Shown in pieces: positions 18,286 to 28,047 of a DNA stretch of 64,000 bases. The DNA is from Chitinispirillales bacterium ANBcel5 (GTDB lineage: Bacteria; Fibrobacterota; Chitinivibrionia; Chitinivibrionales; Chitinispirillaceae). The notes beneath the pieces are model-generated. The model was given only the letters and a program-made list of their open reading frames with translations, was not told the origin of the DNA and made no database searches. The DNA lies in the NCBI GenBank assembly GCA_029688955.1, contig JARUKZ010000001.1:186001-250000 (forward strand), in the 5' to 3' direction. The translations under genes were made by a program, and so were the position numbers. Each line of letters opens with the position of its first letter. Position 1 is the first letter of the stretch.

Positions 18286-19377
18286 ATGATAATAAGCTGG
18301 ATATATCCTAAAACAGAAAAATGCGGCATAAATCATTATTCCATTGCTTATATAAGTGCTATTGGAAATTTGGGGGTTGAAATCAATGCTATACCCTGGA
18401 GTAGTTTGCGAGAGAGTCATAAACTAAAAGATATAAATAAAAGTGATCTGGTTCATATTCAATACGAACCATCTATATTTCTTAACAAAAACAAAGATTT
18501 CTATCCTAAGTTGTGTGCTAAAATTAACAAACCTCTCATTGTTACCCTGCATGAGATCTACGAAACTTTCCCTGGTGTTTTTCCAAAATCTAAGATAAGG
18601 GGTAGATTAAAACTCTTAAAAGAGCTCATATATGATTACCGGCATTCTGCTCAGACCGCTTTTTATCGTAATCTCAACAACAGCTTTTATTCTGACCAAA
18701 TTATTGTACATCACAATTTCCAAAAAAAAATTCTTGTAAAAAAAGGAATGAGTGCTGAAAATATAGCAGTTTCAGGTTTTCCTGTAAAACATGAGTCTGA
18801 ATATAGGGAGTCAAAACCACAGAAAACTGTTCAGCTTGGCTGTGCTGGTTTTATAAATTCACAATTTGATTATGAGTTGCTTTTTCAACTATTGTCAAAA
18901 CTAAAAATAAAGTGGAATTTCACCTGGGTTGGGGGGGTAAGGCTCAGCGATCACAATTATCTCCAAACCAGTATAGAGCAAAAAATAAAACAACTTAATT
19001 GGGAAAATAAATTTAACATAACAGGGTATCTCGATATAAACAATTATGAACAAGAAATAAGAAAACTTGATGTAGGACTATGCCTTTTTTCAAACAGAAG
19101 TGCATCAAAGAGTATATCTGATATGATGGCAGAGGGGGTTATAATTGCGTGTAGTTGCATAGAAATGACAGAAGAAATTGCGGCTGAATACAATCCGGTA
19201 TTTATGTTATCCCCAAACTGTTTAGACGCTGCTGCTCAGATAGAACAATTAAGCACAAACCATAGGCTTAGAACTAAAATTCAGGAGGGAATGGGACATT
19301 ATACAAAAAAGTATAGTATAGAAAACCTGGCTGCTAAAACATTAAACTTATACAAGAAAAAAATACTGAATGTTTAA
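18286..19377 (+). CDS. Glycosyltransferase, GT4-like
   Basis: 363 residues of GT-B type. The N-terminal domain begins ISWIYPKTEKCGINHYSIAY and contains DLVHIQYEPSIF and HEIYETFPGV. The C-terminal Rossmann half includes LGCAGFINSQFDYELLFQLL and the donor-site region LDVGLCLFSNRSASKSISDM. Probably adds a sugar during synthesis of the polysaccharide exported by the Wza/Wzc pair. Donor and acceptor cannot be told from sequence. It overlaps the next gene by eight bases. Confidence 0.82.
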   Translation: MIISWIYPKTEKCGINHYSIAYISAIGNLGVEINAIPWSSLRESHKLKDINKSDLVHIQYEPSIFLNKNKDFYPKLCAKINKPLIVTLHEIYETFPGVFPKSKIRGRLKLLKELIYDYRHSAQTAFYRNLNNSFYSDQIIVHHNFQKKILVKKGMSAENIAVSGFPVKHESEYRESKPQKTVQLGCAGFINSQFDYELLFQLLSKLKIKWNFTWVGGVRLSDHNYLQTSIEQKIKQLNWENKFNITGYLDINNYEQEIRKLDVGLCLFSNRSASKSISDMMAEGVIIACSCIEMTEEIAAEYNPVFMLSPNCLDAAAQIEQLSTNHRLRTKIQEGMGHYTKKYSIENLAAKTLNLYKKKILNV

Positions 19378-20317
19378 AAAAGGTCCCAAAGTATCTTTTG
19401 TTATTCCGACCCGAAACAGACCCGACGAACTTACTGTTTGTTTGGAAAGTCTTTGTAAAGAAGATGTTGGTAAAAGATCGTCTATCCATATTATTGATGA
19501 TGCTTCAAATTATAGGCAAAAGGTATTAAATCAAATAATATGTAACAAATTTAAGGTTGATTACTGCTATCTTGAAAAAAACAGAGGCATGGCAGTCGCA
19601 AGAAATATCGGTATATCCAGATCTAATGGGGATTGGGTGGCATTTCTTGATGATGATGTTGTCGTAGATAGTGGCTGGTATACTACACTGCGAAATAATC
19701 TGCAATCAGTACATGAAAATGTAGTTGGTATTGAGGGAAAAGTTACAGCCTCAGGTGGCGGTTTGTGGGACAATGAGGTCCAAAACTCAAGTCAGGGCGG
19801 CTATCTTACTTGTCATATAATATACAAAAAATGCAAATTAGAGCAAGTGGGTGGTTTTGATAGCGCTTTTGAATACCTGGGGCCATTTTGCGAGGACCAT
19901 GAGCTGGCCCTACGCATGCTTGAGCAAGGTTTTATTAGTTACTGTCCAGATTTAAAAGTTACTCACCAAGCAAGAAGTATAAATTATTTCGATAAAATTA
20001 CAAGCACAACAAAACGAATGAGGGGACTTATAAAAGCAGAGTGTTACTTTTATTTAAAGCATCCTATGAAATATAAATCGGTAAGATATCATTCCTCTTT
20101 TTTTCAAACCTACAGGGCTATTCTTATGAAACACACGCTCACATCAATGCGCAGAAGAGGAGTTAGAAAGCTGTGCTCAAAACCATTAGAAGCACTGATG
20201 CTGGTATTAATGTCGTCTTGGGAGCAAATAAACGCCTGGTTTCTGTTGCCTGCGGTTATAAACGGTAGAATCTTAGATGTAAGATCATGTGATGAAAAAA
20301 CAGATTGGTGTAAGTAA
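19370..20317 (+). CDS. Glycosyltransferase family 2
   Basis: 315 residues with a GT-A fold: N-terminal SFVIPTRNRPDELTVCLESL, nucleotide-sugar pocket ENRGMAVARNIGISRSNGDW and the metal-binding DxD as LDDDVVVD. The acceptor region GPFCEDHELALRMLEQG carries the ED catalytic motif. No multiple membrane helices, so it is cytoplasmic or peripheral. Part of a four-glycosyltransferase set. Confidence 0.88.
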   Translation: MFKKGPKVSFVIPTRNRPDELTVCLESLCKEDVGKRSSIHIIDDASNYRQKVLNQIICNKFKVDYCYLEKNRGMAVARNIGISRSNGDWVAFLDDDVVVDSGWYTTLRNNLQSVHENVVGIEGKVTASGGGLWDNEVQNSSQGGYLTCHIIYKKCKLEQVGGFDSAFEYLGPFCEDHELALRMLEQGFISYCPDLKVTHQARSINYFDKITSTTKRMRGLIKAECYFYLKHPMKYKSVRYHSSFFQTYRAILMKHTLTSMRRRGVRKLCSKPLEALMLVLMSSWEQINAWFLLPAVINGRILDVRSCDEKTDWCK

Positions 20318-20333
20318 CGAAAAAGGAGATGTT

Positions 20334-21284
20334 ATGAGAATAAAACCAGGCATTTCTGTTGTTGTTGCTTCTCATCGACCTGGTTTCATTAAGGAGCTTC
20401 TTATTTCTCTGCTCAAGGCTGCACAAGACATTAAATTCCCCTATGAAATTATTGTAGTTGCAGACTACCCCATAGAGCCATTACGAAAGCAATATAACTA
20501 TGTTAAGTGGATTTTTATAGATGACATAAGCATATCAAAAAAACGTAACTGTGGTGTAAAAAAGGCAAAGTATAGTATAATTGGATTCGTTGATGATGAC
20601 TGTGTAGTTGATAAGGACTGGTTAAGGATTGGTTATGAATTTTTACTCAATAATGAACAGTTTAGTGCAGTTGAGGGCAAAACCTTTATCAGGGCAGATG
20701 GATCGGAATCAAGACTGATAAATGAGTATAAGCGGCTCGAAAAACCTAAGTATAGGACAAATAACATATTTTATCGAAAAAAAAATTTTGAAGAAAATGG
20801 TAGCTTTGATGAGCGGTTTACGGTTCAGAGAGAAGATGTTGATTTAGCATTTACCGTCTTAAAGAATGGTGGATCAATTGCCTTTAATCCTTCAATGAAT
20901 GTGTATCATAGGTTTAGAAGTGGTGAATGGTGGGATTTACTAAAAAACTGCTGGAATAGAAGGTTTGATCCTCTTTTGCTTAAAAAACATCGCCAGGAAT
21001 ACAGAAAAAAGATAGGATCTGCTTTCTCGGGCACTCTACTATCGCTTTTGTCCATTCATAGTTTGATTATCATTTCACTCTTTTTTATGGATAAAGCTAT
21101 TATCCCCCTTATCGTGCTTGAAATAACAGTTACAACTGCTTTTACCATAAGAAGGATAGGTGTTGAGAATGTTGGTTTTGACTACTTTATTAAAGAATGG
21201 TGGTGTATGTTGGTTTCTCCTTTTGTCCTTATGGCCGCTTTGTTGTATGGAAGTGTGAAATATAAAAAGTTACTATTATATTGA
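20334..21284 (+). CDS. Glycosyltransferase family 2 with C-terminal membrane helices
   Basis: 316 residues from the ATG at 20334, preferred because AAGGAGATG lies just upstream. A longer reading from 20289 would overlap the previous gene. GT-A motifs are ISVVVASHRPGF, KKRNCGVKKAKYSIIGFVDD (with the DDD metal site) and RFTVQREDVDLAFTVLKNGG. After residue ~230 come two hydrophobic segments (LSLLSIHSLIIISLFFM and WWCMLVSPFVLMAALLYGSV), so it is probably anchored in the inner membrane. Sugar specificity is unknown. Confidence 0.87.
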   Translation: MRIKPGISVVVASHRPGFIKELLISLLKAAQDIKFPYEIIVVADYPIEPLRKQYNYVKWIFIDDISISKKRNCGVKKAKYSIIGFVDDDCVVDKDWLRIGYEFLLNNEQFSAVEGKTFIRADGSESRLINEYKRLEKPKYRTNNIFYRKKNFEENGSFDERFTVQREDVDLAFTVLKNGGSIAFNPSMNVYHRFRSGEWWDLLKNCWNRRFDPLLLKKHRQEYRKKIGSAFSGTLLSLLSIHSLIIISLFFMDKAIIPLIVLEITVTTAFTIRRIGVENVGFDYFIKEWWCMLVSPFVLMAALLYGSVKYKKLLLY

Positions 21285-21290
21285 GAATTT

Positions 21291-22322
21291 ATGAAAATCG
21301 CAATTATTAGCCGATATTTACCCTCAGATGAACCAAACGGGGTATCAATTCAAGTACACAATCTTGCTCAAACTTTAGTCCAAAAGGGACATGATGTCAT
21401 TTGTTACAGTTTTAGCCCGGCTGTTAGAGGAATGCTGTATAAACACGTGCAGCTAAAATGGAAATGGAAAAATAGACTATTCAGAAAATTTGAACCAGCA
21501 TTTGCCTTTAAAAAAATTGATGTGAAATCATTTGATATAGTTCATTATCATGGAGATGATTATCTTAAAGCGGGAGCTACTAACAGAGTACGTACTTTCT
21601 ATGGCTCTGCAATCAGAGAGGCTATGCATGCAAGAACGTGTGTAACCTTTTTCTATCAGTTCACCTTCTATCTTTTAGAAATTGTGTCCGCTTTTCGTAA
21701 GGGCGTAACGGTTGGGATATCCAGGGATACTGTGAAATGTATACCATTAATAAAAAAAGAGATCCCCTGTATGATACCGCATAACTATCACAGGGGTGCA
21801 AGGAATATAACAACCCATCCAACAGTTCTCTTTATAGGGGCTATGGGTACCCGTAAACGCGGGAACTTAATGGTTGAGGTATTTAAAAATGAAATACTGC
21901 CCCAAGTTAAAAATTGTAAACTGATCATAGTTGGAGCCCAGGGGAGATCCGATGAACATATTACCTATAAAGGTCGGATTACTGATAAACAACTTAGGGA
22001 AGAGTATTCTAAGGCATGGGTTTATTGCTGCTGTAGCTCTTATGAAGGGTTTGGTGTGCCGGTAATTGAAGCCATGGCCAACAAATGTCCTGTCGTTGCA
22101 ACTTATAACCCCGGGGCTGACCAGGTAATTACTTCTGGATATAATGGCTTACTGTGTACATCAGGTAATCTTGGAATAAATATTTTAACAGTTTTGTCTG
22201 ATTCAGCTCTAAGGTCAAGGTTAAGTGAGAATGCATTTAAAACTGTAGAAAAGTATTCTTGCAAAAAAATCGTATCCCGCTATGAAAAAGTATATAACGA
22301 TGTTCTTAAGCTTAAAGCTTAG
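21291..22322 (+). CDS. Glycosyltransferase, GT4 (group 1)
   Basis: 343 residues of GT-B type. N-terminus IAIISRYLPSDEPNGVSIQV is the typical acceptor-domain start; the donor domain has VLFIGAMGTRKRGNLMVEVF and the E-x7-E region (SYEGFGVPVIEAMANKCPVV). Last gene of the cluster. No flippase (Wzx), polymerase (Wzy) or initiating sugar-phosphate transferase is seen in the window, so those steps must be encoded elsewhere. Confidence 0.9.
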   Translation: MKIAIISRYLPSDEPNGVSIQVHNLAQTLVQKGHDVICYSFSPAVRGMLYKHVQLKWKWKNRLFRKFEPAFAFKKIDVKSFDIVHYHGDDYLKAGATNRVRTFYGSAIREAMHARTCVTFFYQFTFYLLEIVSAFRKGVTVGISRDTVKCIPLIKKEIPCMIPHNYHRGARNITTHPTVLFIGAMGTRKRGNLMVEVFKNEILPQVKNCKLIIVGAQGRSDEHITYKGRITDKQLREEYSKAWVYCCCSSYEGFGVPVIEAMANKCPVVATYNPGADQVITSGYNGLLCTSGNLGINILTVLSDSALRSRLSENAFKTVEKYSCKKIVSRYEKVYNDVLKLKA

Positions 22323-22421
22323 AAAAGTAACTCTGTAGCAGAAAATGTTATCTTTATAAGGTAAGACGATAAACTGCAACACTTTTGCCCTTTGATCAGA
22401 CCGGTTATTAAAGTTTGTACC

Positions 22422-23564
22422 TTAAAGCATGGTTGTTATTGAAAAAAGTACCTCCAATAAAATACCCAAGCCAATAAGAGAGATAATTGCAGAAAATTTC
22501 AACAGGTATCCAATAAACCTTCTTGTCAAAGACTGCCGATCGATTGCTTTTATAAGGTCTTCCATTGATTGAAAACGACGTTCTCTGTTTTTTGCCATCA
22601 TTTTACGAATCAAAAGAACTGATTTTATAGATATATCTCTGTTAAATTTTCTCGGTGATACCCATGGGCCCTTAGTTTGCTTGGCAGCAACTTCCTGAAT
22701 ACATTTTCCGCTATAGACTGTGCGTCCGGTAAGCATAAAGAAAAGGGTGGCACCCAGGGAGTAGATATCGGTGCGTCCATCTATATCCCTAAGTCCGTTG
22801 ATTTGCTCAGGTGAAGCAAAGTGGATGGAACCCACCATGAAACCTTCTGCCGTAAGAGTCAGGTGGTCATCATCCTGGTGCATTACCACTCCAAAATCTG
22901 TCACCTTTGTTACGCCACAGTCATCGACAAGAATATTTTCAGGTTTAATGTCCCGGTGAATAATGCTGTTTTGATGTGCATACCCCAATGCCACTGCAAC
23001 ATCGCGAATTATTTTAAGGGCTACTTTTTCTGTAAACTTTTTATGCTTTTTTATGTACTGGTCAAGAGACAGGCCTTCCACCAATTCCATTGTAAAATAG
23101 TAGCGTCTGCCGCTCTTGCCTGCATCATAAAGAGTTACGATATTAGGGTGATTTAGTTTGGCGAGTGCCCGAACCTCCTGAAAAAAACGGGAAACATTGG
23201 TCTTATCTGATGAAAACCTGGAACTTAGAATTTTTAAAGCAACACATCGTAATGTGAACTCATGAAGTGCCCTGTAGACTTTGCCCATCCCACCTTGACC
23301 AACGAGCTTCTGTAGCCTGTACCCTCCGTAATAATCACCGCTTTCTCCAAGACGGGATATCTCCTGTAATTCCTCGAGCTGCTCTTCACTCAGAAAGCCC
23401 TGTTTTATCATGATCTCTTCAATTGTGGTCTCAAGGCCTATTCTTCTGCTTTTTTTAACCAATTCTCTACAATCGAGATGTTGTTTACGGGAGACCAGTT
23501 TTCTCTCAACAGCAAGCTTTATTACGGGGTTTTCATAACGGACTTTTGTGCTCTTTTCACTCAT
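22422..23564 (-). CDS. Membrane-anchored Ser/Thr protein kinase
   Basis: 380 residues. The N-terminal ~75 residues hold two short helical repeats (VIKLAVERKLVSRKQHLDC and IMIKQGFLSEEQLEELQEIS) like those ahead of kinases and GspE-type ATPases. The eukaryote-like kinase domain (~80-345) has the glycine loop GQGGMGKVYRA, catalytic Lys in CVALKIL, HRDIKPEN, DFG (VTDFGVV) and the APE-equivalent SPEQ. A single C-terminal helix (AIISLIGLGILLEVLFSIT) anchors it with almost no periplasmic tail. All catalytic residues are present. It is convergent with the glycosyltransferase cluster and its substrate is unknown. Confidence 0.92.
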   Translation of the reverse strand: MSEKSTKVRYENPVIKLAVERKLVSRKQHLDCRELVKKSRRIGLETTIEEIMIKQGFLSEEQLEELQEISRLGESGDYYGGYRLQKLVGQGGMGKVYRALHEFTLRCVALKILSSRFSSDKTNVSRFFQEVRALAKLNHPNIVTLYDAGKSGRRYYFTMELVEGLSLDQYIKKHKKFTEKVALKIIRDVAVALGYAHQNSIIHRDIKPENILVDDCGVTKVTDFGVVMHQDDDHLTLTAEGFMVGSIHFASPEQINGLRDIDGRTDIYSLGATLFFMLTGRTVYSGKCIQEVAAKQTKGPWVSPRKFNRDISIKSVLLIRKMMAKNRERRFQSMEDLIKAIDRQSLTRRFIGYLLKFSAIISLIGLGILLEVLFSITTML

Positions 23565-23588
23565 TACATTTTGGTCCCTGAGCTCTGA

Positions 23589-23697
23589 GGGTTAGCTGTA
23601 TATTCCAAATACTAGCAATATAGTTATATTTTAAACGCTCAGCAATGCGCAAAGAGCATAATAAAGCAGTGCTCAGGCGTTCTTTTATGGCTAACCC
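23589..23697. repeat. Nested inverted repeats between the kinase and the hypothetical gene
   Basis: An outer pair GGGTTAGC (23589-23596) and GCTAACCC (23690-23697) flanks an imperfect inner hairpin, AACGC (23634-23638) with GCGTT (23677-23681) plus partial pairing. On the minus strand the inner hairpin would be followed by an A/T-rich tract, so it may terminate the hypothetical gene upstream of the kinase. Confidence 0.4.
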
Positions 23698-23750
23698 CTT
23701 TTAAATACAGCACTTTGAGGACATTCAAAACAACTCTTTAACATATACAT

Positions 23751-24518
23751 TTAAATTGCAAACAAAGGTTCTTCAATGACTGAATCAAGTAGCTGTTTTG
23801 CCTGTTTTAACTGCCTGTCATTACCCTCAATTGCAATCCACACAGCACCTTCAGCCCCTAAAACGCCTCCTGCTGATACTAAATTGGCATTACAACCACT
23901 AAGGTAGTGTATTGCCTGCAGCTCGGTAATTATGTTCCCTGTAACGGGAATTAAGCGAGGACCGGTAGCCTTTGGAGAGTTCAGGGATAAAGCAATGGAG
24001 TCGATATCATCACAAACCCTCTTCTCAAGACCTACGGGAATTATAAGCTCAACCCTTTTTCCAATGTTTGCCTGCAGTGCTGCGATAATAGTGCCTCCTT
24101 CGGGGTGTCCGATTAAAACACCTGCTTTTTTACTGCAAAGGTTAACGCAGTTTGCTCCCTTAATGATAATATCCCCTGTTTGAAGGTTACCCTTTATATC
24201 ATAGATGGTTTTCCCTTTGAGCCAGGTTCCGTTTTGAATGATTACATCACCCGGAAACTGTGATTCATCGGGAAAACGACCACTTTTGGTAGTGGTAATG
24301 CCTGGTGATGGCGTTATCCCTCTGAAAAACCGTTTGCGGCAGAAATCCTCACTTTGACCAAGATTCAAAAGCAGCTCTTCAGCAATATAGCCATTAGTGG
24401 TTCCTGCAATGATTGCAATAGTTGCGCTTTTTATTGCCTTTGACTTGGTGATTCTTTCTGCAACAGCTTTTCCAATCAGTCTTTTACCGGCGGAAGGTGT
24501 TAGTACATATTGTATCAT
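23751..24518 (-). CDS. Conserved-looking hypothetical protein
   Basis: 255 residues with AGAAAGGA upstream of the ATG. No signal peptide or membrane helix. The chain has many Gly/Ala-rich turns and nucleotide-binding-like loops (IAIIAGTTNGYIAEEL, GVLIGHPEGGTIIAALQANI, LVSAGGVLGAEGAVWIAIEG) and conserved-looking Cys residues (CVNLC), suggesting an enzyme fold. I do not recognise the family and assign no function. It appears monocistronic. Confidence 0.7.
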   Translation of the reverse strand: MIQYVLTPSAGKRLIGKAVAERITKSKAIKSATIAIIAGTTNGYIAEELLLNLGQSEDFCRKRFFRGITPSPGITTTKSGRFPDESQFPGDVIIQNGTWLKGKTIYDIKGNLQTGDIIIKGANCVNLCSKKAGVLIGHPEGGTIIAALQANIGKRVELIIPVGLEKRVCDDIDSIALSLNSPKATGPRLIPVTGNIITELQAIHYLSGCNANLVSAGGVLGAEGAVWIAIEGNDRQLKQAKQLLDSVIEEPLFAI

Positions 24519-24701
24519 ACTGTATCCTTTCTAATCTTAGAAAAGCTATTATAATTCATTTGATTAAGGCTACTGTTATTTAAAACAGAAAACATAAAAC
24601 CAAAGATTAAGTTGTAGTAACGTGATTAAAAATGTAGAATTTCCTTATAAATGGCAAGGAAATTCAGGTGTTGTTGATGGGGAAAATGTAGGTTTATACT
24701 A

Positions 24702-24932
24702 TTGTATGTATATTTTAAGCTTTCGTGCTTCTATGAAATTATGAAATTAATTCGTTTAGAATCACTACTTACACAGAACTATTCTATTAGAATACTGATT
24801 CCCTTTGTTTCCAACGCAAAAGAAGTGATAGCGGTGAGGCGAGAGTACTATCAAATTTGTGATACCTTAAATATCAGTCCTATGGTGGAAATTGGAGCAA
24901 TGCTCGAAAGAATAAATAGGATTACAATATAA
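24702..24932 (+). pseudogene. Relic of PEP-utilising enzyme I (PtsI-like C-terminal fragment)
   Basis: A 76-codon frame whose middle (LESLLTQNYSIRILIPFVSNAKEVIAV... then PMVEIGAMLER) follows the C-terminal TIM-barrel of enzyme I (pattern L..S..G..RIMFPM..SVEEV...; IEIGVMVE.P). The N-terminal His domain and the downstream catalytic Cys region are absent, and neither flank contains recognisable continuation. This is best read as a degraded fragment of a ptsI/ppsA-type gene. The similarity is from memory of the family pattern, not from a search. Confidence 0.45.
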
Positions 24933-24986
24933 GCACTTCAACTCACAGTACTATAGGTCCAGTGCCCTGTACTAATAAGTTAAAAA

Positions 24987-26564
24987 TTATCCTCTCATCC
25001 GTGCTATTCCTGATATTCCCACAACACTGCCATTACTGTCATTGAGCGGTTTTTCAGAAATTTCAAACATACAGGTTGAGCCATTCTTTCTCTTTAGTTC
25101 AACACTGTAGGGAGGCTGTATATTTCCCTTGAGACTAAGTGCCGTATATTCAGCTACAGATTTATTAATTGGATTATCGGTCAAAAATGTTTCGAAGTTC
25201 CTCATAAACTCTTCATTGGTGTATCCAAGTGTATTCTCTATTCCAAAAGCATAGGAAAAAACTCCTTCAGTATCGTGCCTGTAGATAAAGCAGCCATTGA
25301 ACTTAGATAACATAGACATAAGGCTTTCTGAAAAAACGGATAAATCAACTGCACTTGAATTGATATGTGAAATATCAGTGGCGACTGAGTTTACTTTACT
25401 ATCAAAATCATTGATTACTTCGGAGATGTTTGAAAGTTCCTGAGCAGATTCGGTGACATTATCCGCAACATCTCTAGCGCCTGTACTCATTTTTACTATA
25501 CTTTTTTCTACCTCATTAATGGTAGCGCTCTGCTCTTCTACAGCGCTGACGATAGAATGAGAAATAGAATCAACTTCACCAATGATTTCAGCTACATCTT
25601 TAATATCCAACACAGCAGATTGAGTGTCTGTTTGAATTTTTGTTATCTGTTGCTCTATTTCTTTGGTAGCCCTGGCTGTTTGTTTTGCTAACTCTTTTAT
25701 TTCATTGGCGACAACAGCGAATCCTTTACCCGCCTCACCTGCGCTTGTCGCTTCAATCATAGCATTAAGTGCAAGAAGGTTTGTCTTATCAGCTATTTTG
25801 TTGATCACAACAGTAATTTTACCGATAGATTTTGCAGCATTATTAAGCTGAACCATCGAGTTTTTATTAGTAATAGCTTTTTTATTGGCACTCTGTACTA
25901 TAGATAACTCTTTTTGGCAGTTGAGCGATACTTCATTTAAAGACGCACTTATCTCCTCAACTGCCGTAGATATGGAGACTGCTGAATCGGACATCTCTTT
26001 AGCGGCAGAAGAGATCGTACTGATATTACTGGAAGTTTTATCTGTTGCGGCTGTAATCATAGAACTTTGCTCGCTCATCTCTTTGGCGGTTTGTGACATA
26101 TTGGATGATTTCGATGTCAGTACTATTGCCGAATTGGCAACACTGTCAGAAGTTAAAGTAATGTTACCAAAAATATCTTTCAGTTGAGTGGCAAGCGTGT
26201 TAAAGGAGCGCATTAGCTCTCCCAATTCGTTTTCTGGTAGTGCAGTGTTAAATTTTTGATTAAGATCACCTTTAGACAAACTTTTATTCATATCAATAAT
26301 AGTTTTTAAGGGTTTTTTGATTTTGATCATGATGTATTTAAGTTGCAAAATTAAGGTAAAGGTAAGAACAGGTATAATCCAGAAAATATGTTTCCAGTCA
26401 GAAATGGCGAATATGTAGGTCGCAAGGGAGGCTTTCAATGCAAATAGAATGATTACCAAACTGATGGCATAAACTATAGAGCCCTTGAAGACTATTTTTG
26501 ATACTGAAATTAAGACACTAACTGCTGAAATCAATGCTATCAGATAAGCTACATGCATATTCAT
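24987..26564 (-). CDS. Methyl-accepting chemotaxis protein with a C-terminal PAS domain
   Basis: 525 residues, ATG supported by GCAGGAGT. Three hydrophobic segments in the first ~80 residues ([51 protein letters not shown]) leave little periplasmic sensor. A HAMP-like region ([20 protein letters not shown]) precedes the signalling coiled coil, whose hairpin tip is [20 protein letters not shown] then [15 protein letters not shown]. After residue ~410 comes a PAS domain ([40 protein letters not shown]). A PAS at the far C-terminus, after the signalling hairpin, is uncommon. It suggests cytoplasmic sensing, perhaps redox or small ligands. Confidence 0.9.
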   Translation of the reverse strand: MNMHVAYLIALISAVSVLISVSKIVFKGSIVYAISLVIILFALKASLATYIFAISDWKHIFWIIPVLTFTLILQLKYIMIKIKKPLKTIIDMNKSLSKGDLNQKFNTALPENELGELMRSFNTLATQLKDIFGNITLTSDSVANSAIVLTSKSSNMSQTAKEMSEQSSMITAATDKTSSNISTISSAAKEMSDSAVSISTAVEEISASLNEVSLNCQKELSIVQSANKKAITNKNSMVQLNNAAKSIGKITVVINKIADKTNLLALNAMIEATSAGEAGKGFAVVANEIKELAKQTARATKEIEQQITKIQTDTQSAVLDIKDVAEIIGEVDSISHSIVSAVEEQSATINEVEKSIVKMSTGARDVADNVTESAQELSNISEVINDFDSKVNSVATDISHINSSAVDLSVFSESLMSMLSKFNGCFIYRHDTEGVFSYAFGIENTLGYTNEEFMRNFETFLTDNPINKSVAEYTALSLKGNIQPPYSVELKRKNGSTCMFEISEKPLNDSNGSVVGISGIARMRG

Positions 26565-26868
26565 AAATTGAACTACTCCTGCTACCCAATTTTTTTTTAA
26601 CTCGATGTTATTTTATCACCCGGGGCACTGTCTGGGAAGTTTTTTTTAAAATTCACAGGCTGGTTTGTTGTTTAAACCTAAAAGGGTCAAAAAGTTAGGG
26701 TTTGGGGTGTATATTTTTATGTGCCATGTAGCATTTCAAATTATGTTATTGATATTGAACTATCAGCCCCCGATAAAACAGGCATAGATAAGGCAGAGAG
26801 TTGCACTATTTTTAGCTCTGTTATATTTTAAGGTAAAGTAAGTTAGCGTCACTGAAGTCAGCTTAAAA
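26565..26868. other. Non-coding interval
   Basis: AT-rich interval between the divergent MCP gene and the next small ORF. I see no stable hairpin, repeat or coding pattern in it. Confidence 0.5.
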
Positions 26869-26964
26869 ATGAAATTTTGTTTTAAAAAACTGCCTGAAAT
26901 ATCCGAAGATGAATTTTTTCCTCAAATACAGTACCTTCACGAAAGTATAAAACCCGAAAAATGA
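26869..26964 (+). CDS. Short ORF coupled to the CDP-glycerol transferase-like gene
   Basis: A 31-codon frame (starts MKFCFKKLPEISEDEFF) whose TGA overlaps the next ATG as ATGA. The frame is open a little upstream of the ATG, so it could also be the tail of a truncated gene. The codon pattern looks protein-like and the overlap argues for coupling, but there is no Shine-Dalgarno signal. Function unknown. Confidence 0.35.
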   Translation: MKFCFKKLPEISEDEFFPQIQYLHESIKPEK

Positions 26965-28047
26965 TACGAGTTCTTTTCGATGTTGTGCAGGAATATTATT
27001 GGCCATCAATGGAGCCAATATTCAAAGAGATGGCCAAGGATTCACGTTATGACCTAAACATTCGTATCGGTCCCAATCAAAAGAGAGTGCTTGGACTATT
27101 CCTTATTAGTCGCAAAAAAAGAGATAGAAGCATCTTTTATAAAAGATGGCTATAAAATTACAGAGAAGCGCAGTGGATATGATGTAGTAATTTCGGGTGA
27201 TACTCTCAAAGAGCCACAAGCCTATGGCGACGCCTTACTTTGCAATGTGGACCATGGGCCGGGGATAAAGACACTGCGTTACCGAAATTTTCTCCGGCAA
27301 AAAGATACACGATATGTGGTATTTGTAGAAGGCCGCTACAGGATTGAAAAATTTAAAAAATACGGCCTCGATAAAAAGCATACATTTATCGATGTCGGTC
27401 TGCCAAAGCATGACCCTCTTTTGAGCGGTGCATTCAGCAGGGAAGAAATCATTCAGCAGTATGGTCTTGATCCCGAAAAAAAGATCGTGGTGTATGCGCC
27501 ATCATATAAGCCGACTTCCATCTTTATGATCGGGGATAAGCTCCTTCAGCTTCTTAATGACTACAATGTTCTGGTAAAACTGCATCCCTACAGTTGGGCT
27601 GGAAAATACGCCTCCCATTCTCAACATCGATTCTTTGAAAAAATGTGCTCAAAAGATCACCGTCTTCAACTTGTTCCGGCACACGAGCACAATATGCTTC
27701 CCTATCTTTGGGCTGCGGACACAATGATCAGTGAAGGCTCCAGTGTAATAAACGAATTTCTTGCGCTTGAGCGTTGTGGGATTATAGTTAATCTTCCAGA
27801 TGAAAATTTGCGACATTCAGATGGGCAGCCTCATCTTGAAGAAAATTCCAGAGAGTGGTTAAAGGGTTCTTTTGTACACCTTGAAAATCCTGATCAGTTA
27901 CTCAAAGCGGTTGAAACCGCTCTTAACCCCGATACTGAACGAATCAAAAAGATCAAAGAGGATAGAGAATTTCTATATACCCATGTGGATGGCAAAGCTT
28001 CTAAAAGATTAAAAAAGGCTGTTGAAGAACTTCTGGAGCAAAAATGA
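26961..28047 (+). pseudogene. CDP-glycerol glycerophosphotransferase family protein, frameshifted
   Basis: The gene is read in two frames: 26961 to ~27095 gives the N-terminus (MIRVLFDVVQEYYWPSMEPI), and the next frame carries the rest from about 27080 to 28047. The second part has family features: GDALLCNVDHGPGIKTLRYR, FIDVGLPKHDPL, VVYAPSYKPTS, VLVKLHPYSW and the donor-site MISEGSSVINEFLAL. Such enzymes transfer glycerol-phosphate-like groups from CDP-polyols to surface glycans. The break lies between ~27060 and 27100, near an A7 run, so a one-base sequencing indel is plausible. Its stop overlaps the start of the nucleotidyltransferase gene (ATGA). Confidence 0.75.
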
